DNA from: Levilactobacillus tongjiangensis
GTDB taxonomy: Bacteria > Bacillota > Bacilli > Lactobacillales > Lactobacillaceae
Assembly (NCBI RefSeq): GCF_003946345.1
Contig: NZ_RHNY01000004.1
Coordinates: 119,113 to 183,112, forward strand
Direction: 5' to 3'
Length of the DNA: 64,000 nucleotides
Shown here: positions 42,106-51,682 of the stretch, in pieces
Layout of the letters: each line of letters opens with the position of its first letter
Numbering within the stretch: the stretch's first letter is position 1
Translations under genes and position numbers: made by a program
The notes under the pieces: generated by a model
What the model was told of the DNA's origin: nothing
What the model saw: the letters and a program-made list of their open reading frames with translations, nothing else
Databases searched by the model: none

Positions 42106-44328
42106 ATGTCAATCATCGTAAATCACCAACAATTTCACTTACAAACGGATCACAGCAGCTACATATTCCACGTCATCGCCAACGGCGAATTGGGTCAGCT
42201 TTATTATGGGCCGCGGTTACATGATCAGACGACGTATCCCGAATTAATGGTTCGAGAACACCATGAAGCGATGCCAGCTTGGCGGTTGGATACGCCCGAC
42301 TTTCAGCCAGAAACGTTGAAGCAGGAGTTCGCGAGTCTGGGTAAGGGTGATTACCGGGACCCCGCCTTTCAAATCACGGAACCAGATGGGAGTCGGATCA
42401 GTGAATTCAGTTACCAGGATTTTCGGATTGTTGATGGGAAATCTCGACTGAAGGGATTGCCATCGACGTTCGATGATGAACATGACGATGCCCAGACCCT
42501 GGTGATCTCACTGGTAGATGCTGTGACGCAAGTTGTGCTGGAGTTGAGCTATGCGGTCTTTCCGCATCAAGATGTGATTGTCCGGAGCGCGAAATTTCAG
42601 AATCAAGGTCAAGCGACGGTTAAGTTAGACCGGGCGTTGAGTACTCAGCTAGATTTACCTGATGCCGATTATGACCTACTTCAGTTCTCCGGAACCTGGA
42701 CACGGGAACGTCATTTAGTCCGAACCCCGTTGCGAAGCGGTATTCAAAGCGTCGGGAGCCTGCGGGGGGCTTCCAGTCACCAGCAGAATCCAGCCATGAT
42801 CCTGGCCCGACCACAAACCACGGATGATCAGGGGGCAGCCATAGGTTTCAATCTGGTCTACTCTGGGAACTTTTTGGATCAAGTGGAAGTCGATGCGTTT
42901 AACACGGCAAGAGTTCTGGTTGGTATCAACCCAACGGAATTTGACTGGCAGTTGCCAGCGGGTCAGTCCTTCCAGACACCAGAAGCCGTATTGAGTTACA
43001 CGGGAGACGGGTTGAATCAATTGAGTCAGCAGATGGGGGATTTTTACCAGCATCACCTGGTCAACCCCCACTTTGCCCAACAGCAGCGTCCCGTGTTGGT
43101 CAATAACTGGGAGGGTACCTACTTTGATTTTAATGAGGATAAATTGGTCGCCATTGCTGAGGATGCTCACAAGTTGGGAATTGAAATGTTTGTCCTCGAT
43201 GACGGTTGGTTCGGTCATCGAGATGACGATACGACCTCGTTGGGTGACTGGGACGTTTACCAAGAGAAACTACCTAACGGCATGGCGCACCTGGCTGAAC
43301 GGGTTCACGGTTTGAAGATGCAGTTTGGTCTTTGGTTTGAACCGGAAATGATTTCCATCGACAGTCAGCTATACCGGACCCATCCGGAATGGACGATTAA
43401 GACGCCTAAGCGACAGATGACGCCGGGGCGGAACCAATTTGTCCTGGATATGGCCAACCCAGATGTCGTGGACTTCCTCTACGGTAAAATCAGCGGGTTG
43501 ATCGAAACGGCCCACTTGGACTACATCAAATGGGATATGAACCGGAACATTACGGAGGCCTACAGTCCAACTTTACCGGCTGATCAGCAGGGAGAATTCC
43601 TTCACCGCTATATGTTAGGTGTTTACGACCTGTATGCGCGGTTGATTGCGGCCTACCCAACGGTCCTGTTTGAATCCTGTGCTTCCGGTGGTGGTCGCTT
43701 TGACCTGGGGATGATGGCGTACGCGCCACAAGCCTGGACAAGTGATGATACGGATGCCGTCGAACGGTTGAAAATTCAATTTGGCACGTCCTACGGTTAT
43801 CCGCAGGCAATGATGGGGGCCCACGTGTCGGCGGTTCCGAATGATCAGACTGGGCGAATCACACCGATTGAGACTCGGGCGGCGGTGGCTTACTTTGGCG
43901 ACTTGGGGTATGAGCTGGATGTGACCAAATGCTCTGCCGATGAAAAGGCAGCCATCAAGCAGCAAGTCACGTTCTACAAGGCCCACCGAGAGTTGTTCCA
44001 GCAAGGAAAATTCTATCGTATTGACAACCCATTTAATGGGGATGGCAACGTGGGTAGTTGGCAGGTCGTGAGTGAGGATCAACGACACGCCATTGCGGCA
44101 CGTTATCAAATTCTCAATCATCCTAACCCGGCTTACACACGCCTTTACCTGCGGGGGTTGGCACCAGATCAACGGTATCGTCTCAATGGTGGGCAACACA
44201 TCTACTTTGGCGATGAATTGATGCACGCTGGTGTCTTCGTCCCACACTTGTTAGAGAGCACGCAGGGGGTTGAGCAGTCGGCCGACTTTAGTGCCTTCTT
44301 AGTGGTCGTTGACGCAGTGGAAGAGTGA
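42106..44328 (+). CDS. GH36 alpha-galactosidase
   Basis: The 740-residue enzyme releases alpha-1,6-linked galactose from melibiose, raffinose and stachyose. The TIM-barrel motifs are intact: D-D-G-W-F-G (about 365-370), L-W-F-E-P-E-M, the nucleophile in Y-I-K-W-D-M-N-R (Asp477), S-C-A-S-G-G-G-R-F-D and the acid/base region T-S-D-D-T-D (about 545-550). The N-terminal beta-supersandwich and C-terminal beta domain are present, so it is full length. There is no signal peptide, hence cytosolic. ATG 42106 follows AAGGGAG by nine bases. No transporter is adjacent, so uptake must be encoded elsewhere. Confidence 0.95.
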   Translation: MSIIVNHQQFHLQTDHSSYIFHVIANGELGQLYYGPRLHDQTTYPELMVREHHEAMPAWRLDTPDFQPETLKQEFASLGKGDYRDPAFQITEPDGSRISEFSYQDFRIVDGKSRLKGLPSTFDDEHDDAQTLVISLVDAVTQVVLELSYAVFPHQDVIVRSAKFQNQGQATVKLDRALSTQLDLPDADYDLLQFSGTWTRERHLVRTPLRSGIQSVGSLRGASSHQQNPAMILARPQTTDDQGAAIGFNLVYSGNFLDQVEVDAFNTARVLVGINPTEFDWQLPAGQSFQTPEAVLSYTGDGLNQLSQQMGDFYQHHLVNPHFAQQQRPVLVNNWEGTYFDFNEDKLVAIAEDAHKLGIEMFVLDDGWFGHRDDDTTSLGDWDVYQEKLPNGMAHLAERVHGLKMQFGLWFEPEMISIDSQLYRTHPEWTIKTPKRQMTPGRNQFVLDMANPDVVDFLYGKISGLIETAHLDYIKWDMNRNITEAYSPTLPADQQGEFLHRYMLGVYDLYARLIAAYPTVLFESCASGGGRFDLGMMAYAPQAWTSDDTDAVERLKIQFGTSYGYPQAMMGAHVSAVPNDQTGRITPIETRAAVAYFGDLGYELDVTKCSADEKAAIKQQVTFYKAHRELFQQGKFYRIDNPFNGDGNVGSWQVVSEDQRHAIAARYQILNHPNPAYTRLYLRGLAPDQRYRLNGGQHIYFGDELMHAGVFVPHLLESTQGVEQSADFSAFLVVVDAVEE

Positions 44329-44378
44329 TTTGTCCTGTATAATGGCTCTTAAATCCAAGGATTTAGGAGGCCAACAGC

Positions 44379-45017
44379 ATGAAAATATTAGTGACTGGGT
44401 TTGATCCCTTTAACGGTGAGTCGACGAATCCCTCCATTGAGGCGGTCAAGCGACTACCGGACACGATTGCTGACGCAGAAATCGTAAAGGTGACGGTGCC
44501 GACCATCTTTGTTCGGAGTGCGGCACTAGTTCGCCAGGCGATTTTGGATGAGCAACCCGATGTGGTGTTGAGCATTGGTCAGGCAGGTGGTCGGTCGGCT
44601 ATCACGCCAGAACTGGTGGCGATTAATCTGAATGACGCGCGGGTCACGGATAATGCGGGGCTACAGCCGGTGGATGAACCAATTCAACCAGAAGGTCCCA
44701 CGGCGTATTTCACGCAATTACCGGTAAAGGAAATGGTTGACGCCATGCACGAGGTGGGGGTGCCCGCTGCTGTCTCAACGACGGCGGGGACGTTCGTTTG
44801 CAACCACTTGATGTATCAGGTGCAGTACCAACGGGCCAAGGAGTTTCCGTGGTTGGCGGCGGGTTTCATGCACATTCCCTATCTGCCGAGTCAGGTGATT
44901 GATAAGCCCGGCATGCCATCAATGGCGTTGTCTGAAGTGGTACGGGGTATCACAGCGGCTATCACAGCCTTGGTGAAAGGCATTAATGCTGTGGACGATG
45001 GGTCGCCTAATGATTAA
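44379..45017 (+). CDS. pcp: Pyroglutamyl-peptidase I (C15)
   Basis: The 212-residue cysteine peptidase removes N-terminal pyroglutamate from peptides. Its family opening [15 protein letters not shown] (5-19) is intact. The catalytic triad is Glu near 80 (G-G-R-S-A-I-T-P-E), Cys141 (T-F-V-C-N-H-L-M-Y) and His165 (G-F-M-H-I-P-Y). Its length matches the family. AGGAGG precedes the ATG. It follows the alpha-galactosidase gene by 50 bases without a clear terminator, but a functional link is not evident. In a lactic acid bacterium it would help use peptides as amino acid source. Confidence 0.95.
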   Translation: MKILVTGFDPFNGESTNPSIEAVKRLPDTIADAEIVKVTVPTIFVRSAALVRQAILDEQPDVVLSIGQAGGRSAITPELVAINLNDARVTDNAGLQPVDEPIQPEGPTAYFTQLPVKEMVDAMHEVGVPAAVSTTAGTFVCNHLMYQVQYQRAKEFPWLAAGFMHIPYLPSQVIDKPGMPSMALSEVVRGITAAITALVKGINAVDDGSPND

Positions 45018-45031
45018 AATGTAAAGTTTAT

Positions 45032-45203
45032 TGGGTTGGGACAAAAGTCTCAACCCCTTTTTGTGCTCCGAACATACATGGTCGAAACGTGCGCCAAAAG
45101 GCAGTCAACTCCGCTTAACCCCGATAAACAAACAATCCAGGACCGGGATTGTCCGTCTATCGACGTTAATGCTCATTGGCTAAGGCCTTTTGTCTCACTC
45201 TCA
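45032..45203 (+). repeat. Family-2 intergenic repeat, full copy
   Basis: GGGTTGGGAC / GTCTCAACCC forms a terminator hairpin with TTTTT (45053 on), which may also end the pcp transcript. Then GCTCCGAACATACATGGTCG, GGCAGTCAACTCCGCTTAAC, hairpin CGATA (45122-45126) / TATCG (45158-45162) with inner ACAATCC / GGATTGT, and GACGTTAATGCTCATTGGC. Confidence 0.85.
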
Positions 45204-45331
45204 TTTTTGGTTGCGCCCGTTGCCAAAAAAGTTGTGGAGCCACACCGTTTCGATAGCGTTTGGGTACCGGAAATGGCTGAAGTGTCTTATAATTAATTTA
45301 ATTATAAGGATTTGGAAATGGAGGAATTATT

Positions 45332-45982
45332 ATGCAGAAATATACTGCAGAGTTTTTCGGAACATTTATGCTGGTTTTCTTAGGAACTGGCGCAGTCACC
45401 GTTGCGGCGGGTAGTACCTTAACGATTGGACTTGCCTTTGGGTTAGCTATCACGGTATCTGCGTACGCATTCGGTGGCATTTCTGGCGGACATTTCAACC
45501 CGGCTGTGACGACGGCAATGTTGATCAACCGGCGAATTGGCGCCAAGGATGCTCTGGGTTACGTGGTAGCTCAAGTGTTGGGGGCGACGGTGGCCTCAGC
45601 GTTCATCAAGCTTTTCGTTGGTGGCCTGGGTCTGGCAACGAATCAATTGGGCCAAACGGACTTTCCAAAGATTTCAACCGGATTGGCTTTCTTAGTTGAA
45701 ACGTTGGTGACCTTCTTATTCTTATTGGTAATCTTGAACGTTACGAGTGACCGGCATGGTAATGGTGATTTTGCGGGTGTCACGATTGGGGTGACGCTGG
45801 CGTTCTTGATCATTGTGGCCCTGAACCTGACTGGTGGCTCATTGAATCCAGCGCGGTCATTTGGACCAGCTATTTTCGCTGGTGGGAGTGCGCTGTCACA
45901 CCTGTGGTTGTACATTCTGGCACCAGAAGTCGGGGCTATCTTGGCGGCATTTGCTGGCCGGTTAATGGGTAGCGAAGATTAA
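45332..45982 (+). CDS. Aquaporin/glycerol facilitator (MIP family)
   Basis: The 216-residue channel has six helices and the two half-helix motifs G-G-H-F-N-P-A-V (about 54-61) and G-G-S-L-N-P-A-R-S (about 167-175). The Arg after the second NPA is the selectivity-filter residue. Length is close to water-type aquaporins and lactic acid bacterial MIPs, many of which pass water, glycerol or lactic acid. Which solute applies here cannot be told without the full filter comparison. GGAGG precedes the ATG. Single gene with a strong terminator. Confidence 0.92.
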   Translation: MQKYTAEFFGTFMLVFLGTGAVTVAAGSTLTIGLAFGLAITVSAYAFGGISGGHFNPAVTTAMLINRRIGAKDALGYVVAQVLGATVASAFIKLFVGGLGLATNQLGQTDFPKISTGLAFLVETLVTFLFLLVILNVTSDRHGNGDFAGVTIGVTLAFLIIVALNLTGGSLNPARSFGPAIFAGGSALSHLWLYILAPEVGAILAAFAGRLMGSED

Positions 45983-45989
45983 CTTAGAA

Positions 45990-46038
45990 ATTCAAAAGCA
46001 CTAGCCAGACTCGAATGAGGAGTCTGACTAGTGCTTTT
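45990..46038. terminator. Bidirectional terminator
   Basis: AAAAGCACTAGCCAGACTC pairs with GAGTCTGACTAGTGCTTTTT between convergent genes. Confidence 0.9.
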
Positions 46039-46043
46039 TTTGA

Positions 46044-46388
46044 TCAATCAGTGATTTCATGAACGCGAAAGTTAACGATTTCGGTAATCAGGTCAGTGGG
46101 GAGCGGTTGGTCGTAAGGAAGTTGAATGGCACCCTTAGACGTGTGATAGGCCGCTAACTCATCGGCAAAGTGGGCGATGGGGGATGCTGTGGGGTAGAGG
46201 CCCAGGTGATGTTTAGCGGCGGCAAAGTAAATGACCGGTTTGCCGTTGACGTAGAAAGCGGGCATGCCGTAGCCGAGCCGTTCGGTAGCAGTGGGGAGTA
46301 GCGCTTGAATCAGGTGATAGAGCTCGGTTAGTTGGGCTTGGTGTTCTGGGGCGACTTTTTCGGTTAGATAGGTGGGGATGGGGGACAT
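46044..46388 (-). CDS. DUF1801 (YdhG-like) protein
   Basis: The 114-residue soluble protein has the DUF1801 pattern. It opens with a helix, then carries E-R-L-G-Y-G-M-P-A-F-Y-V-N-G-K-P-V-I-Y-F-A-A-A-K-H-H-L-G-L-Y-P (about 36-66) and a closing S-K-G-A-I-Q-L-P-Y-D-Q-P-L-P block. The fold is TBP-like/frataxin-like in known structures, and some relatives have been linked to iron handling, but no reaction is known. AAAAGGAG precedes the ATG. Single gene, convergent with the aquaporin gene. Confidence 0.85.
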   Translation of the reverse strand: MSPIPTYLTEKVAPEHQAQLTELYHLIQALLPTATERLGYGMPAFYVNGKPVIYFAAAKHHLGLYPTASPIAHFADELAAYHTSKGAIQLPYDQPLPTDLITEIVNFRVHEITD

Positions 46389-46626
46389 GGTTGGTGGGCT
46401 CCTTTTTAGTTGATGATTAGTTTAAATCGATTTTAACAGATATTTAGTTGCCGACAAATTGTTAACTTTATACATGTTTTTGCTTTTAAATTAAAATAGT
46501 ACCTTAGCAGGTTAAATATTAATGAATCGACATGGGTGTATCTCTCAGATAAAATAGTAGATATCGTCATTTCTGGCAAAGAAAGCGTTAAAATTATACT
46601 TATAATGATTAAGGGGGAGGATGCTC

Positions 46627-48090
46627 GTGGATAATCACATTTTTACCAGTTTTGAGATTAAAAGAATCTTGGATGCCTGTAAAGGAAAAAAGCTTTCAGA
46701 AATTGATAAAAACGGTGTGCTTGAAAGAGCGAAAGATAAAACTAGAATTAACGGTATTGCAGGGGATATTATTGAGGAATCCGTATTAGGTTACGCAGCA
46801 AATTCTGATCAGAATCCGGATCTGCAGGTTGATGGAGAACCCGTGGAACTTAAGACAACTGGATTAAAGCATACCAAAGTTAAACCGCATTATGCCGCTA
46901 AAGAAAGACTTACGATTACTGCAGTATCGCCAAAAAATATCATTGATGAAAAATTTGAGAACTCTCATTTTTGGGGTAAGGCGAAGAGCTTACTGTTTGT
47001 TTACTATTTCTATGATGCTAGTAAGCCAGTAGCTGCAATCGATTACGGGAATTTTATCTTCCAAGGATATAAGTTTTTTAAATTTTCTAATAATGACAAA
47101 GTACAGCTACAGTCGGAATGGGAATACATTAAGCAAGTTTATAGTCAACATCAAGATGACTATAAAACAGAACAGGTTCGGTCTAAGTTACGTGGGCTGA
47201 ACTACTTAGAAGTTGTTGCTAAGAAGACTAATCCAAGAATTGCCTTGTCACAAAAATATTTCAATGTAATCGTGCATCAGTTCTTTGGTGAAAAATTTGA
47301 ACCAATTCTAAAAGGGGATTCAGCTAAGACTTTTGAAGAAGTCGTGTTGGATATGTTTAGGCCCTTTATCGGCAGAACTCGAAGAAATATAGCTGAGGAA
47401 TTGCACGTCGAAATTCCGAAGAAAAATGCTAAATCTACGAATCCAACGTTGGCAAGAAAAATGCTGAATTTGGGTGCTGATATTGAAAATTCTGAGGAAT
47501 TTCAAAAAGCCAATATTATTGTAAAAACAATGACTGTCAAGGACCGACAGGCAAAAAAATATGCACAAACAAAAGAAGGTTTTAAAGTCCAGCATTACTT
47601 CGATTTTGAGGAGTTAATGGATGAATGCTGGAAGAAGTCGCGTTTGCGTGGGTACTTGTTCGACACAAAATTTTTATTGGTTATTTTTCAACAAGTTGGT
47701 GAGAATCAAGTGTTCAGGGGCGCCAAGTTTTGGCAGGTGCCATTAACCGACTTGGATGGGCCTATCCAGTCTACCTGGGATCAAACTAGAATTGCTTTAC
47801 GGGATGGAGTCGAATTAACCTATAAAAAGACCAATGATAAAAAAGGTTTTCAAGTGTCCAACAATCTTCCAGAGATGTCAGATGGAACGGTTCTGCATGT
47901 TAGACCAGATGCACAGGTCTCTTCATACGTTGATAATGCCCATTCTGATAGATTACCGACCCCTGCGCATTGGATTAATAAACCTGAAAATATGATGGAT
48001 CAATTGAGTGATGAGTATATGACAAAGCAGGCTTTTTGGTTAAACCCAACGTATATGTATCAACAAGTAAGGGACTTACTACCAAATTAG
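46627..48090 (+). CDS. Sau3AI-type restriction endonuclease, copy 1
   Basis: The 487-residue protein matches the Sau3AI plan: an N-terminal MutH-like nuclease domain and a C-terminal MutH-like DNA-binding domain. The nuclease site is Asp65, Glu74 and Lys76 (P-D-L, then V-E-L-K-T-T), followed by Y-A-A-K-E-R-L-T-I. The C-terminus has L-H-V-R-P-D-A-Q, W-I-N-K-P and Y-M-T-K-Q-A-F-W-L-N. Sau3AI cuts before GATC. The first ATG (46621) touches GGGGGAGG, so GTG 46627 at six bases is preferred. The A/T-rich composition differs from the surrounding chromosome. It converges on the methyltransferase gene across a shared terminator. Confidence 0.85.
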   Translation: MDNHIFTSFEIKRILDACKGKKLSEIDKNGVLERAKDKTRINGIAGDIIEESVLGYAANSDQNPDLQVDGEPVELKTTGLKHTKVKPHYAAKERLTITAVSPKNIIDEKFENSHFWGKAKSLLFVYYFYDASKPVAAIDYGNFIFQGYKFFKFSNNDKVQLQSEWEYIKQVYSQHQDDYKTEQVRSKLRGLNYLEVVAKKTNPRIALSQKYFNVIVHQFFGEKFEPILKGDSAKTFEEVVLDMFRPFIGRTRRNIAEELHVEIPKKNAKSTNPTLARKMLNLGADIENSEEFQKANIIVKTMTVKDRQAKKYAQTKEGFKVQHYFDFEELMDECWKKSRLRGYLFDTKFLLVIFQQVGENQVFRGAKFWQVPLTDLDGPIQSTWDQTRIALRDGVELTYKKTNDKKGFQVSNNLPEMSDGTVLHVRPDAQVSSYVDNAHSDRLPTPAHWINKPENMMDQLSDEYMTKQAFWLNPTYMYQQVRDLLPN

Positions 48091-48097
48091 CAACAAA

Positions 48098-48146
48098 AAA
48101 CAACCTCACGACTATTATTAAATGAATGTAGTCATGAGGCTGTTGT
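48098..48146. terminator. Bidirectional terminator
   Basis: CAACCTCACGACTA pairs with TAGTCATGAGGCTGTTG between the endonuclease and methyltransferase genes. Confidence 0.85.
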
Positions 48147-48147
48147 A

Positions 48148-49416
48148 TTAGTGAGTGATGCTATCCGCATTTACTTGAACATGTTGGTTGTTGTTTTCGT
48201 CTTCATTGGCAATGATTTTATCGATGCCTTTGCCAAGCTCAGTGACCAAACCACAGACCAATGCGTTACCCATCATGAAGTAACGAGAACTCTTAGGCAT
48301 CCCTTCCGTCCAATTATCAGGGAAGGTTTGCAGGCGTTCGCATTCCAAAGGACTTAGGAGACGCAGTTTTCCGGTCTCTTTGTCCTGGATAACGTGCGTA
48401 CTTCGGTTGACGGAATGTTCTGAGGTGAGCATGGTTCTACCTGGCTTACTGAGTGGGTCAGGAAAGGCCATTCCACCTTCGGAGTAATAATAAGAAAAGC
48501 CAGTTGAACTGGTCCGCTCTTCTTTTTTTGCACCTTTCAAATACTCGAATTTTTCACGACGGCCAGGAGTGCTGTCAATGAATAATGTGTCATCATCAAT
48601 GTGGTCTAAAACAATGTCATTGAGGACAGTAGACGTGCCCGTGTACTTAGGAGTGTACTTACCTGTGAACACATCTTCGTTGTGCATGATACCCGTATTT
48701 TCAAAATGAAATGAGAAGGTATCTGAGAAATCAACGATGTCGATGTACCCATCAAGAGTTGTCTCATTTTCTAAGTGAAGAGCTTTGTTTATTGGTAAAG
48801 CTTCGTTGTACACACTGTGCTCCAGCAAAGCCTCTTTTAAATTGATAGCACTGTCGATGGTGTTGAAGTAATTTGTATCTTGACGGTAGGCAAAGATGAA
48901 GACTCGACGGCGCCGTTGAGGGAAACCATACTCTGCGGCGTTGATAACACGCCACTGAGCACCATAACCCAGTTGATTCAATGTATAGAGAATCATCCCA
49001 AAGTCGCGACCACGGTGGGCCTTTCCGGGTGAGGAGAGTAACCGATCGACATTTTCAAGAAGCACAAAGGCTGGGCGTTTCGCTTCAATCGTATCTCGAA
49101 TATCCCACCAGAGCACACCTTTTTTTCCTTGGATACCTTTTGCTCCTGAGTGAGCGACGGAATAATCTTGGCAAGGAAATCCACCCACAAGTAAATCCAT
49201 ATCTGGAATTTCAGTTTTGTCTACTTGATTGATATCTTCGTTTGAAAGCTTCTCGGTTGTTCCAAAATGGCGGGAATAGCAATCAAAGGCATACTGGTGT
49301 TTTTTGCCAGGTTCCCATTGATTTGCGTAAACGAAGCTCCATCCACTATTCAGTTTGTCTAGACCGACACGAAATCCTCCGACACCGGCAAATAATTCAG
49401 CAACACGTTTTTGCAT
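48148..49416 (-). CDS. C5-cytosine DNA methyltransferase
   Basis: The 422-residue enzyme shows the ordered C5-MTase motifs: I, L-F-A-G-V-G-G-F (8-15); IV, G-G-F-P-C-Q-D-Y-S with catalytic Cys82; VI, E-N-V-D-R-L-L (121-127); VIII, Q-R-R-R-R-V-F-I; IX-X, L-L-S-P-L-E-C-E-R-L-Q-T-F-P and G-N-A-L-V. Beside Sau3AI-type nucleases the likely target is GATC, methylated on C. ATG 49416 follows GGGGAGGAA, and the longer frame to 49464 has no ribosome site. The target recognition region (about 190-330) is long and would decide specificity. Confidence 0.95.
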   Translation of the reverse strand: MQKRVAELFAGVGGFRVGLDKLNSGWSFVYANQWEPGKKHQYAFDCYSRHFGTTEKLSNEDINQVDKTEIPDMDLLVGGFPCQDYSVAHSGAKGIQGKKGVLWWDIRDTIEAKRPAFVLLENVDRLLSSPGKAHRGRDFGMILYTLNQLGYGAQWRVINAAEYGFPQRRRRVFIFAYRQDTNYFNTIDSAINLKEALLEHSVYNEALPINKALHLENETTLDGYIDIVDFSDTFSFHFENTGIMHNEDVFTGKYTPKYTGTSTVLNDIVLDHIDDDTLFIDSTPGRREKFEYLKGAKKEERTSSTGFSYYYSEGGMAFPDPLSKPGRTMLTSEHSVNRSTHVIQDKETGKLRLLSPLECERLQTFPDNWTEGMPKSSRYFMMGNALVCGLVTELGKGIDKIIANEDENNNQHVQVNADSITH

Positions 49417-49593
49417 GAATGGATTCCTCCCCTTAAGTTTAGTTTCAATAGAATTAGTATACACTTTTTTTCAAAACGATCAAGAACTTATGTTCGTAAT
49501 ACATAAATTCATTTTAAATTTGGCAGTAGAATAGCAATAAGAATGATTATAGCGAAAAAGATGAAAAAGATCAAGCACTAAGGACTGATCAAT

Positions 49594-50019
49594 GTGAAAC
49601 ATCCAAAGAATTATGACACGACAGCAGCAACCTCCAAGCGAATGAGTCATGTCCACCTGAAAGGTGGTAAAGCAGAAGTTATCCTAGCAAAAGCTTTATG
49701 GCATCATGGTTTTCGCTACCATCGGAATTACAAAGAGCTACCAGGGTCACCAGATATAGCAATAACCGGTAAGAAAATTGCTGTATTTGTAGATGGCGAA
49801 TTTTGGCATGGTAAGGATTGGCCGAAACGTAAGCAACGGCTCAAACGGAATCGAGAGTATTGGATTAAAAAGATTGAAGAAAACATGGCCAGGGATACTC
49901 GTGATGACCAGCAACTTCGTGAACAGGGGTGGTTACCAGTTCATTTTTGGGAGAAAGATGTTTTGAAGAATTTAGATTATTGTGTTGAATTGGTTATTTA
50001 CTTTGCAAAATTTCGTTAG
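49594..50019 (+). CDS. vsr: Very short patch repair endonuclease (Vsr)
   Basis: The 141-residue nicking enzyme starts repair of T:G mismatches formed when 5-methylcytosine deaminates. Vsr landmarks are present: the N-terminal R-M-S-H-V-H-L-K-G, G-F-R-Y-H-R-N, the catalytic Asp in P-G-S-P-D-I-A-I (about 51), V-F-V-D-G-E-F-W-H-G-K-D-W and L-R-E-Q-G-W-L-P-V-H-F-W-E-K-D. In E. coli Vsr the segment reads F-x-H-G-C-F-W-H-G-H; here D and E replace H and C, so the zinc site may be absent. The start is GTG 49594 with AAGGA. Seventeen bases separate it from the second endonuclease gene, so the two are co-transcribed. Confidence 0.9.
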   Translation: MKHPKNYDTTAATSKRMSHVHLKGGKAEVILAKALWHHGFRYHRNYKELPGSPDIAITGKKIAVFVDGEFWHGKDWPKRKQRLKRNREYWIKKIEENMARDTRDDQQLREQGWLPVHFWEKDVLKNLDYCVELVIYFAKFR

Positions 50020-50036
50020 GAGATGAAATAGAGGTA

Positions 50037-51545
50037 ATGAAAAAACAATATAAAACAAAAGAAGAAGTACATAATCGTGCCCTAGATATTAGAGGAAAAC
50101 GATTCGGCGATATTGCTGATGGGATTAGTTTAAAGTCAAAATCATTAGCCGGTGATGTGTTTGAACATTGGTTTGGAAAAGAAAAGGATTCAGCGTCCGA
50201 AAGGGATTTAAAAGAGGCTGATGTTGAACTGAAGGCAACGCCATTTAAACAACTAAAATCGAAAAACAAAACTGGTGGTGCCAAGTATTCTGCTAAGGAA
50301 CGTCTAGTTCTAAACATTATCAATTATGAAAATTTAGCCAATGAGAAGTTTGAAACTTCCCACTTCTTAGAAAAAAATTCAGTCATTGAACTTGGATTCT
50401 ACGAATATAAATCTGGGATTTCTAAAAGCGAGTGGAACTTTAAAGACACAGTGCTTTTTGAAATACAGAAAAATAGTGATGATTTCGCTGTCATTAAAAA
50501 TGATTGGCATACTATTCAAAAATATGTGTTGGAAGGTCATGCAGAGCTTTTGAGCGAGAGCGCTACGGACTATTTAGCTGCATGTACGAAAGGAAAAAAA
50601 GGGACTAATGAGCGTGTTCAGCCATATTCAGACGTGCCAGCAAAGCAGCGTGCCTTTTCTTTAAAGAGAAGTTTTATGACTAATTTACTGCGTCAAAATA
50701 TTTTGGGAGATAAGAAGACGGAAAGTATCTTCAAAGGAAAATTCGAAATAAAGAAGGGCTCAATTGAAAATCAAGTAGGGGAGATGCTAAAACCATGGAT
50801 TGGTTGGTCAGTTAAGAAACTGGAGAAAAAGTTTGATGTAAAGTCAACTGCAAAGTCAAAACATGCAGTATTAGCAGCGAGAATGCTTGGACTTTCCTTA
50901 AAAGTTAGATTTGATACAAACTCAGTTAAAGTTGCTGAGTTTGAGAAGGCAGGCATTGTTCCAAAAACTGTCAGATTTGATGAGAAAGGTAGGAATAAAG
51001 AAAGCATGAGTTTTGCACCGTTTCGTTTCAAGAATTTAGCACAACAAAGTTGGGATGAAACAAGAGATTCAGAAATGGCAGATTGGCATAAGTTCTTACT
51101 AGATTCAAAATTTCTATTTATCGTATTTCAAATGGTTGACGGTGCTGAATTATTTCAAGGATTTAGATTTTTTAATGTCCCATATTCTGACTTGAATGGT
51201 GATATTAGAGAGGTTTGGGAAGATACAGTTAGTAAAATTAAACATGGTGTGACTTTAGAAGCTGTTAAGAGTAGCACTGCAAATTCCGGGTATGTTGTTA
51301 ATAACAATTTCGTTAAACTTGGACAGAAGGCATCGCAACGAAAAATTTGTCACGTCAGACCACACGCTCAAAAATCAGATTATTCAGTGAATGGCAAATC
51401 TAGTGATGAGTTACCTAGTGCAATTATTTGGAAGAATCGGCCAAATAATACAAAACTTTTCTCTGATAATTGGATGACAACCCAAAGCTTTTGGTTCAAT
51501 CATGATTATGTTAGAAAACAAGTATTAGATTTGATTGAACAGTGA
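50037..51545 (+). CDS. Sau3AI-type restriction endonuclease, copy 2
   Basis: The 502-residue protein repeats the two-domain Sau3AI plan but is only distantly related to copy 1. The nuclease site is Asp57, Glu64 and Lys66 (R-D-L-K-E-A-D-V-E-L-K-A-T), with spacing as in MutH, and Y-S-A-K-E-R-L-V-L follows. The C-terminal domain keeps C-H-V-R-P-H-A-Q, W-K-N-R-P and W-M-T-T-Q-S-F-W-F-N. Both copies look catalytically complete. The A/T-rich, Lys-rich composition again marks foreign origin. Possibilities are a heteromeric nuclease, two specificities sharing one methyltransferase, or one MutH-like partner for Vsr. Sequence alone does not decide. Confidence 0.85.
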   Translation: MKKQYKTKEEVHNRALDIRGKRFGDIADGISLKSKSLAGDVFEHWFGKEKDSASERDLKEADVELKATPFKQLKSKNKTGGAKYSAKERLVLNIINYENLANEKFETSHFLEKNSVIELGFYEYKSGISKSEWNFKDTVLFEIQKNSDDFAVIKNDWHTIQKYVLEGHAELLSESATDYLAACTKGKKGTNERVQPYSDVPAKQRAFSLKRSFMTNLLRQNILGDKKTESIFKGKFEIKKGSIENQVGEMLKPWIGWSVKKLEKKFDVKSTAKSKHAVLAARMLGLSLKVRFDTNSVKVAEFEKAGIVPKTVRFDEKGRNKESMSFAPFRFKNLAQQSWDETRDSEMADWHKFLLDSKFLFIVFQMVDGAELFQGFRFFNVPYSDLNGDIREVWEDTVSKIKHGVTLEAVKSSTANSGYVVNNNFVKLGQKASQRKICHVRPHAQKSDYSVNGKSSDELPSAIIWKNRPNNTKLFSDNWMTTQSFWFNHDYVRKQVLDLIEQ

Positions 51546-51577
51546 CTTGACTGAACCTATGGCTTTATGAAAAGTAA

Positions 51578-51622
51578 AAGAACAAGATACTGTTTTTGAA
51601 TAAAAACGGAATCTTGTTTTTA
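51578..51622 (+). terminator. Terminator of Vsr/endonuclease operon
   Basis: AACAAGATACTG pairs with CGGAATCTTGTT with inner TTTTTGAATAAAAA, followed by TTTT. Confidence 0.85.
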
Positions 51623-51682
51623 CGTCGAAGGATAAGTATCTAATTAACGAACCAGGTTCAAATTATGGAGTAAATAATCTTA

